Positions 14,620 to 20,189 of a stretch of DNA of 20,189 nt are shown piece by piece. Where the stretch lies: positions 1 to 20,189 of IMG/VR virus record IMGVR_UViG_3300025498_000023, one strand, 5' to 3'. A program made the position numbers and the translations under genes. The notes under the pieces were generated by a model, which worked only from the letters and a program-made list of their open reading frames with translations, did no database searches and had not been told where the DNA came from. Every line of letters starts with the position of its first letter. Position 1 is the stretch's first letter. The DNA comes from a virus.

Positions 14620-14643
14620 AAAGAAAACTTAAGAGGTTGAATT

Positions 14644-17600
14644 ATGTCACTTACAACAGATGCAAATATCAATGATAGATTTTTGATTCCACCAGGAAGT
14701 TCGATTACAAATATTAAGAATACTTTCAATGATTTTGTAACTCAAATACAGAATTCGTCCTTCCTAAATATTCTTAAGAATTCTAAATTGAAAGAACATT
14801 TTAACGGAAATCCTTCTCCGTATGCGTGGAATATCGATCTAGGTGTTACAATAGATACTTCTGGTACAGAGACTGTGGCAAGATTCACTGGTTTGAATCA
14901 AGAAATAGCACAACCTATTACTGAAGTTCTAACCCCTCTCGATCAATATTTGCTACCTTCTACAGAATATCTTGCTATTTTTGATATTTCTCCAGATCAT
15001 GATTGTGAAGTCGGTGTGTCGTATGGCGCAGGATTAGTAAATCTTTTAGGATCGGGAGCAGTATCAGGTTCTGATTACAATGCATTACATTCTACTGTAT
15101 ACGGAGGAAGTTCTGGTATTACTTATTTTGTATTTAAAACTGCTGAAGATTTTTCAGGAGTTACTTTCTATATCAAAAATCTTACAGCAGGAGCTAATGC
15201 AATAACTTTACATAAACTTTCCTTGGTAGAAGGTACTCTTAACCTAATGGATTCGATAGAATCTAACTTATTCTTAGATCATATTAGATATAATGATTCT
15301 AGTTTAAAATGGGAGTATACAAACGATGGTATTACTTGGCATCCATTTTTAGAAGAGCTAAATCCTTCTTCAACATATGTTGCTTCGTATACTCCTATCC
15401 ACGATCAAATTCCTATTCTTTCTGGTACAGGCGGAACACAACTTGCTGCTGGTATTTTACCTATAGGAAATGGATATCTATCTCCTTTAGTAGATTTAAC
15501 TATAGGAGGTACAGGTGCTATCGATCTTAACACTTGTACTATTGCTGGTGTAATATATACTACTGATGGTTCAGTAAGCATACCAAATTCACCATATGAT
15601 ATTTACAATGGCACTGCATGGTGGACAGGAGATATATTCGGTAACGGTTGTCAATTTGCTGCTACTATAGACGGAAATTTATATAGCAGAACATATAATA
15701 CAGCAAATGCATCTCTCTGGAGTCCGTGGAATCTTCTTACTAATACTAACACTCTTACTGAAAATTTATTAATAAACGGAAATATGGATGTATGGAGAAG
15801 AGGAGGAGTAGCATCATCTTTCTTATTGCCTAATAACGTATCATCATATACTGCTGATAGATGGAAAGTATCTACTGCTGCTCATTATACCGATAATGTA
15901 AATATTTTTAAAGATATACTACAGCCTGTGGATGGAGCTTATTTAGTTCCAGGTTCTAGAAATGCTTTCAATATGTATCATCCTCAACTAACTGCTGATG
16001 TAACTTCAAGTACCAGAACAGCGATAGAACAAAGATTGGAAGACGTTACTAGATTTATAGGACAAGATATAACACTTTCATTTTGGGCGAATTCAGATAC
16101 CGATATGATAGGAACAGTATATGTAGATGTAAAGCCAGCAGGAGAGGCAAACGTAGCACCATTCATTTGTAATTCTGGAATGAACACTCCAAGATCAATT
16201 GCTATGGATGCTGATTATATATATGTTGCTAATGCTGGTACTCCTAATATAACAAGATATGATATAGATACTGGAACACTGGATGATACTTCTGGAGGAT
16301 CATTTGTTTGTAATACTCATTTCAGTGATATATATGGAATAGCTGTAGACAATTCATATATCTATGTTGTTAATCATGGTGCTCCTAATGTGACTAGATA
16401 CAATAAAGCAACAGGCGCATATGATATGACTACTGGAGGAGCATTTAGTTGTTCTGGTGGTGGTGACGATGCTTATATAGCTTTAGATGCTTCTTACATT
16501 TATATAACTAATGGTAATGCTGATACAGTAACAAGATACGATATAGCAACAGGAACAGCACATCCTTCAGGATTTTCGTGTACTACAACTGCTGATGTAG
16601 GTGGAATAGCTGTAGACAGTACTTATATTTACATCGCAAATATAAGTAATAATACAGTAACCAGATTCACCAAATCATCAGGAGCAGCACATCCTAGTGG
16701 ATTTTCTTGTACTGTTGGTATGAGCGATCCTATAGGAATTTCTGTTGATGCTTCTTATATCTATGTGTCTAATTTCAATGGTAATAATGTAACTAAATAT
16801 AACATAGCAAACGGTACACAAGTTACTTCTCCTACTTTTGCTTGTATTACAGCAATGAACAAACCAACAGGAAATTTAGTAACTGCTAGTTACATATATG
16901 TATTACAAAGTTCGAATACTGGAGCTAATAAAAATTCAGTAACAAGATATGACATTGCAACAGGAGTCTTTGATAGTGCTGGTATACCTATAGCATCTAC
17001 AGTAGGATTCAATTGTAATGCTGGAATGAAACATCCTAACGGACTTTTAAGTTATGGTGGTTATCTTTATGTAACTAATAGAGATACTAATACTGTAACA
17101 AGATATATTAAACTAAACGGTGTTGAAGATAACACTACTGGAGGAGCATTTCTTTGTAATACTGGAATGTCTAAACCAGAGGATGTTACAACTGACGGTA
17201 CATACTTATATGTAGTAAATTATACTGGTCATGTCAGTAGACATAATTTAGTAACAGGTGCATTAGATATGACTACAGGAGGAGCATTTAGTTGTAGTAC
17301 TGGTGGATGGTATGCTTATGGTATTGATACTGACGGTACATATTTGTATATCAGTTCTTGGATAGATCAAGAAAGTACTTTTGTCAATAAGATAAAAAGA
17401 TTTGATATAGCAACAGGTGCAGTAAATGCTACAGGATTTAATTGTAATACTGGATTTGGTCCTGCTGGAATAGCTATATATGGTGCTTTTATCTATGTTA
17501 CTAATGCTTTTCCAGATACCAATACATTAACAAGATATGATCTAGCAACAGGCACAAGAAATACTTCTGGCGGATTTTTATGTTCTACTCATATGCATTG

Positions 17601-18480
17601 GCCTCGAGGTGTTGTTACTGATGGTACATATTTATATGTAGTAAATGTTACTGCCAATACTGTTACTAGATATGATATAGCAACAGGAATTGAAAATACA
17701 AATGGTTTTTTATGTAATACACATATGAAAAGACCAGTAAACATTGCAATAGATACTAATTTTATATATATTACTAACTATGCTACTAATACAGTTACTC
17801 GTTATGGTATTGGAACAGGATCATATGATACTTCAGGTACTCCTATTCCACAAATTTCTATACATGATTATGAACAAGATATAGAATTTATACCTGGAGT
17901 ATGGCAGCAATATTCTGTTACTTTTAGTATAGATGTTTCTGCTGGAATATTTTCTATCGATCCTACTTCTCCTGACTTTGTTGCTATAGGTATCATTCCT
18001 AATAAGTCAATCTTAAGTGGGACACCTGAGTATAATTTTAGTTTTACTCAGGCTCAATTAGAATATGGAACAACAGCATCTATTTTTGGAGTCAGACCAA
18101 TAACTGAAGAAGAACTTTTATGTCAAAGATTTTTTCAGACTTCATATCTAAAAGACATAACTCCTGGAACTGCTGTTCAACAAAGAAATGGTGCTGTCAA
18201 TTGGTTTAATGGAACTTTTGGAACAACCCATTGCATAATTGGAAATATACAACTTGCTCCTAGAATGAGATATACACCAACTGTAAATTTTTATTCTCCT
18301 AATGTTGGTACTATCGGAAGTATAGATAAAAATTCTGCCTATACTACTCCAACTGCTCTTGCTACACCTACTATATGGTGTTCTGATGGAGCTATTACAG
18401 AAATAGATTCTGCTACTATTACTTCTGGAGAAGGTTCAGTATCTTATCAGTTCCATTATACAGCAGATGCGGAGTTATAA
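14644..18480 (+). CDS. tail-fibre protein with two propellers inserted in a carbohydrate-binding-like domain
   Basis: A 1278-residue protein expected at the tip of the tail apparatus, where it would bind the host surface. In order: an N-terminal region with a jelly-roll-like part (about 1-230); a pyocin-knob-like domain (about 292-365: DLNTCTIAGVIYTT to WSPWNLL); and the start of a common fibre domain (NLLINGNMDVWRRGG, 374-388; TADRW; LSFWANSD near 480). Twelve propeller repeats follow (about 507-1069). Then the same fibre domain resumes (WQQYSVTF, 1087-1094; QAQLEYGTTASIFGVRP; EEELLCQRFF, about 1156-1165). The C-terminal 110 residues are unrecognised. All twelve repeats carry a cysteine at the same place. 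It is the first gene after a late promoter, and its stop overlaps the resolvase start. The receptor is unknown. Confidence 0.88.
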   Translation: MSLTTDANINDRFLIPPGSSITNIKNTFNDFVTQIQNSSFLNILKNSKLKEHFNGNPSPYAWNIDLGVTIDTSGTETVARFTGLNQEIAQPITEVLTPLDQYLLPSTEYLAIFDISPDHDCEVGVSYGAGLVNLLGSGAVSGSDYNALHSTVYGGSSGITYFVFKTAEDFSGVTFYIKNLTAGANAITLHKLSLVEGTLNLMDSIESNLFLDHIRYNDSSLKWEYTNDGITWHPFLEELNPSSTYVASYTPIHDQIPILSGTGGTQLAAGILPIGNGYLSPLVDLTIGGTGAIDLNTCTIAGVIYTTDGSVSIPNSPYDIYNGTAWWTGDIFGNGCQFAATIDGNLYSRTYNTANASLWSPWNLLTNTNTLTENLLINGNMDVWRRGGVASSFLLPNNVSSYTADRWKVSTAAHYTDNVNIFKDILQPVDGAYLVPGSRNAFNMYHPQLTADVTSSTRTAIEQRLEDVTRFIGQDITLSFWANSDTDMIGTVYVDVKPAGEANVAPFICNSGMNTPRSIAMDADYIYVANAGTPNITRYDIDTGTLDDTSGGSFVCNTHFSDIYGIAVDNSYIYVVNHGAPNVTRYNKATGAYDMTTGGAFSCSGGGDDAYIALDASYIYITNGNADTVTRYDIATGTAHPSGFSCTTTADVGGIAVDSTYIYIANISNNTVTRFTKSSGAAHPSGFSCTVGMSDPIGISVDASYIYVSNFNGNNVTKYNIANGTQVTSPTFACITAMNKPTGNLVTASYIYVLQSSNTGANKNSVTRYDIATGVFDSAGIPIASTVGFNCNAGMKHPNGLLSYGGYLYVTNRDTNTVTRYIKLNGVEDNTTGGAFLCNTGMSKPEDVTTDGTYLYVVNYTGHVSRHNLVTGALDMTTGGAFSCSTGGWYAYGIDTDGTYLYISSWIDQESTFVNKIKRFDIATGAVNATGFNCNTGFGPAGIAIYGAFIYVTNAFPDTNTLTRYDLATGTRNTSGGFLCSTHMHWPRGVVTDGTYLYVVNVTANTVTRYDIATGIENTNGFLCNTHMKRPVNIAIDTNFIYITNYATNTVTRYGIGTGSYDTSGTPIPQISIHDYEQDIEFIPGVWQQYSVTFSIDVSAGIFSIDPTSPDFVAIGIIPNKSILSGTPEYNFSFTQAQLEYGTTASIFGVRPITEEELLCQRFFQTSYLKDITPGTAVQQRNGAVNWFNGTFGTTHCIIGNIQLAPRMRYTPTVNFYSPNVGTIGSIDKNSAYTTPTALATPTIWCSDGAITEIDSATITSGEGSVSYQFHYTADAEL
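16162..17850 (+). repeat. twelve propeller-coding repeats within the tail-fibre gene
   Basis: Units of about 43-57 codons share YIYVAN-, TRYDIATG- and FxC-type segments with the array at 7660-9225. Repeats 6 and 12 each end in a longer, similar tail (DSAGIPIAS and DTSGTPIPQ), marking a boundary after every six units. Repeats 6 and 9 carry internal insertions of several residues. Confidence 0.85.
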
Positions 18481-19070
18481 TGGATAGAATACTAGGAATT
18501 GATCTTTCTCTTAGATCAACTGGATTGTTTATAGATGGTAAGTATAAACTAATCCAGGCTGATCCAAAAAAGATAAACGAAGAAGCATTGTTGGTTTATA
18601 ATGCTATTGCTATTTTAGATTTTATAAAAGAAACTAAACCAGACTATATAAATCTGGAAGGTCTTTCTCTAGGTTCTGTATCTTCGTCTTTGGATATTAT
18701 ATGTGGAAATTTTTGGTATCTTAGAACAGAAATTTTTAAAGCATATCCTGATCTAAAAATAAACGTTATTCCTGTCAAGACCTGGAGATGTCCTTTGTTC
18801 TCTAAAGCAGATAACAAACTCTTTTTAGAAAACAGCAAAAAACTAAAAGCTTTGAAAAAAGAACTCGAATATGAAAAAATGGATTACCAAGGAAAACGAG
18901 ATTTTGCAAGTGACAATGCTGAACTAATTTTAGATTCAAATGTAAAGTATTTGACCTTTTTAAAACTCCCTATTGAATGGCAAGAGGAGTTTCATCTGAT
19001 TTCATTTACCAAAGGCTGTTTTGACCTTGTAGACGCATATTTCTTAAGTAAGCATGGATTGACCTTATGA
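18480..19070 (+). CDS. ruvC: RuvC-like Holliday junction resolvase
   Basis: A 196-residue protein with the RNase H-type RuvC fold, expected to cut branched recombination intermediates before packaging. The catalytic acids are visible: Asp8 in GIDLSLRSTG, Glu60 in INLEGLSLGS, and Asp182 and Asp185 in CFDLVDAYFLSKH. The spacing from Glu60 to the last pair is about 120 residues, some 50 longer than in bacterial RuvC, due to a lysine-rich helical insertion at about 108-165. T4 uses endonuclease VII (gp49), a different fold, for this task. The start shares one base with the fibre stop codon (TAATG), with GGAG five bases upstream, so it is expressed with late genes. It ends in an ATGA overlap with the next gene. 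Confidence 0.87.
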   Translation: MDRILGIDLSLRSTGLFIDGKYKLIQADPKKINEEALLVYNAIAILDFIKETKPDYINLEGLSLGSVSSSLDIICGNFWYLRTEIFKAYPDLKINVIPVKTWRCPLFSKADNKLFLENSKKLKALKKELEYEKMDYQGKRDFASDNAELILDSNVKYLTFLKLPIEWQEEFHLISFTKGCFDLVDAYFLSKHGLTL

Positions 19071-20189
19071 AACTGTTTAAAGACTTCCTAGAGGAAGCTC
19101 GTTCGCATACTGATCAAAATAAGAAGATATCAGCATGGCAGATAGAGAAAAATTTCTATGAACACGAAAAAGAAACTGGCATTAGATATTTTGTTTCATT
19201 TACAAACCTGGAAAAGCTAGGCATAAATGTTCAAACAAGATGGATCGATCCGTCAGGTGTATATTGCTATCTTCTGAAAGAATCCTGGGAAAAATATCAT
19301 ATCGGGATTAAGGAAGCTCCTCTTAACGAATACTATCCTTTTGCTGGAGATAATAAATATATCAATATTTTTACCATCAAACCGGACGCAAAGATTCTAA
19401 ACATTTCTGAATATAGCAAAACAGATTTATTTAAGGATATAGAAAAACTCGAAGAGATGGAAAATTTAACAGGACTTGATCATCTCATTAAAAATCAAGA
19501 CACGAATCCTTTTCTTAGATTGTGGAACATAACCAAAGAATTATCCAAACGTATTATAAAAAAACGTTCACCAAACTATGTTCCGTTTCAAGGACCAGAT
19601 TCAGAAAAAATTTCAGACTATCAAACTATGTATAAGAATATGATTCCGCAACGAAGTGTTATAGTGTGGAACTCTCTTCTTAGAAAACTTGGGTATGATA
19701 TGGTTATTGACGATAAAGGTTTTGGATATATCCATGAGAACGAAACTCTACAAGGTGTTGTTCTCAATATGAAAATAATCAACAAAGTCAATCGATACGA
19801 AAACAAATTTTACAGATTAGGGGAACACAAAGAACCAGAAAATTATCTTGATGTAAAATATGAAATGACTAATATGGACAAAAAATATATAGAAAAGCGT
19901 TCCTTGCATTTTGAATATCTTAAAGATATTATAACTAATAATGACGATAAGTTAGACCTAAGTATTGATTTTGGAATAGCTGTTATAGATGGTATATTAT
20001 ATCCTTCTCATTTCAAAATAAATTCTAGAAGAATACGAGATGTTACATTTCAAGATTGTAAAATAGAACATTCAAATATTATAGGCAAATATGATTTCGA
20101 TCAAAAATTTATACATTGCGTGATAGAAGATACTGCTACTAATAATTTTGACATTACAGATTCAGTAATCTCTAATTGTGTATTGAGAA
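19067..20189 (+). CDS. conserved myophage protein of unknown function, 3' end outside the window
   Basis: The frame is open from ATG 19067, which overlaps the resolvase stop (ATGA), to the window edge, giving 374 residues. The start MKLFKDFLEEA is typical of many myophage proteins. RYFVSFTNLEKLGINVQTRW, PSGVYCYLL and PFAGDNKYINIF are followed by WNSLLRKLGYDMVIDDKGFG and YIHENETLQGVVL. This pattern recalls a family I know only as uncharacterised phage proteins with GIY-x-YP and a closing GIIHxNEPxQAV motif. From about residue 325 the sequence changes to short repeats (FQDCKIEHSNI, HCVIEDT, ITDSVISNCVL) like a right-handed beta-helix or pentapeptide-type region. No enzyme function can be assigned. 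Expression is presumably coupled to the resolvase, and its own ribosome binding site is weak. Confidence 0.75.
   Translation, partial: MKLFKDFLEEARSHTDQNKKISAWQIEKNFYEHEKETGIRYFVSFTNLEKLGINVQTRWIDPSGVYCYLLKESWEKYHIGIKEAPLNEYYPFAGDNKYINIFTIKPDAKILNISEYSKTDLFKDIEKLEEMENLTGLDHLIKNQDTNPFLRLWNITKELSKRIIKKRSPNYVPFQGPDSEKISDYQTMYKNMIPQRSVIVWNSLLRKLGYDMVIDDKGFGYIHENETLQGVVLNMKIINKVNRYENKFYRLGEHKEPENYLDVKYEMTNMDKKYIEKRSLHFEYLKDIITNNDDKLDLSIDFGIAVIDGILYPSHFKINSRRIRDVTFQDCKIEHSNIIGKYDFDQKFIHCVIEDTATNNFDITDSVISNCVLR

Overview
The window looks like part of the genome of a contractile-tailed (myovirus) bacteriophage distantly related to T4. The evidence is a gp32-type single-stranded DNA binding protein, baseplate wedge proteins resembling gp25, gp6 and gp8, a tail-fibre protein, and T4-type late promoters (TATAAATA) at several gene-cluster starts. 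The DNA is AT-rich, genes are packed with ATGA or TAATG overlaps, and every gene but one lies on the + strand. Unlike T4, the ligase is of the NAD+-dependent (LigA) type and the resolvase is RuvC-like. The host cannot be named; consensus sigma-70 promoters only say that it is a bacterium with ordinary housekeeping promoters.

Layout: (1) 1-1467 holds the end of a possible zinc-ribbon protein, a small acidic protein and the gp32-like protein with a late promoter and a structured leader. (2) A fused terminator/late promoter (1488-1532) opens a structural cluster at 1555-11918: gp25-like, an oversized gp6-like protein, two unrecognised proteins where T4 carries gp7, a protein with twelve beta-propeller repeats, and a gp8-like protein. 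(3) 11934-14554 is an island for NAD+ ligase. It has a sigma-70 promoter nested in a perfect inverted repeat, the N-terminal ligase fragment, an antisense GIY-YIG homing endonuclease, and the C-terminal ligase fragment. (4) A second copy of the terminator/late-promoter module (14577-14619) opens a cluster with a 1278-residue tail fibre, a RuvC-like resolvase, and a gene that runs off the window.

How the parts work together: early or replication genes (gp32, ligase) alternate with late structural blocks, and at two boundaries the switch uses nearly the same DNA module, which stops upstream transcription and starts late transcription. The ligase has been cut at the OB-fold/zinc-finger border by the endonuclease gene. 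The conserved end of the OB fold survives on both sides of the insertion. Each ligase piece has its own sigma-70 promoter, while the endonuclease has an opposing late promoter.

The most unusual structural feature is a twelve-repeat propeller array, apparently two six-bladed propellers with about one cysteine per blade. It occurs in two different virion proteins. In the tail fibre it interrupts a carbohydrate-binding-like domain in mid-fold.
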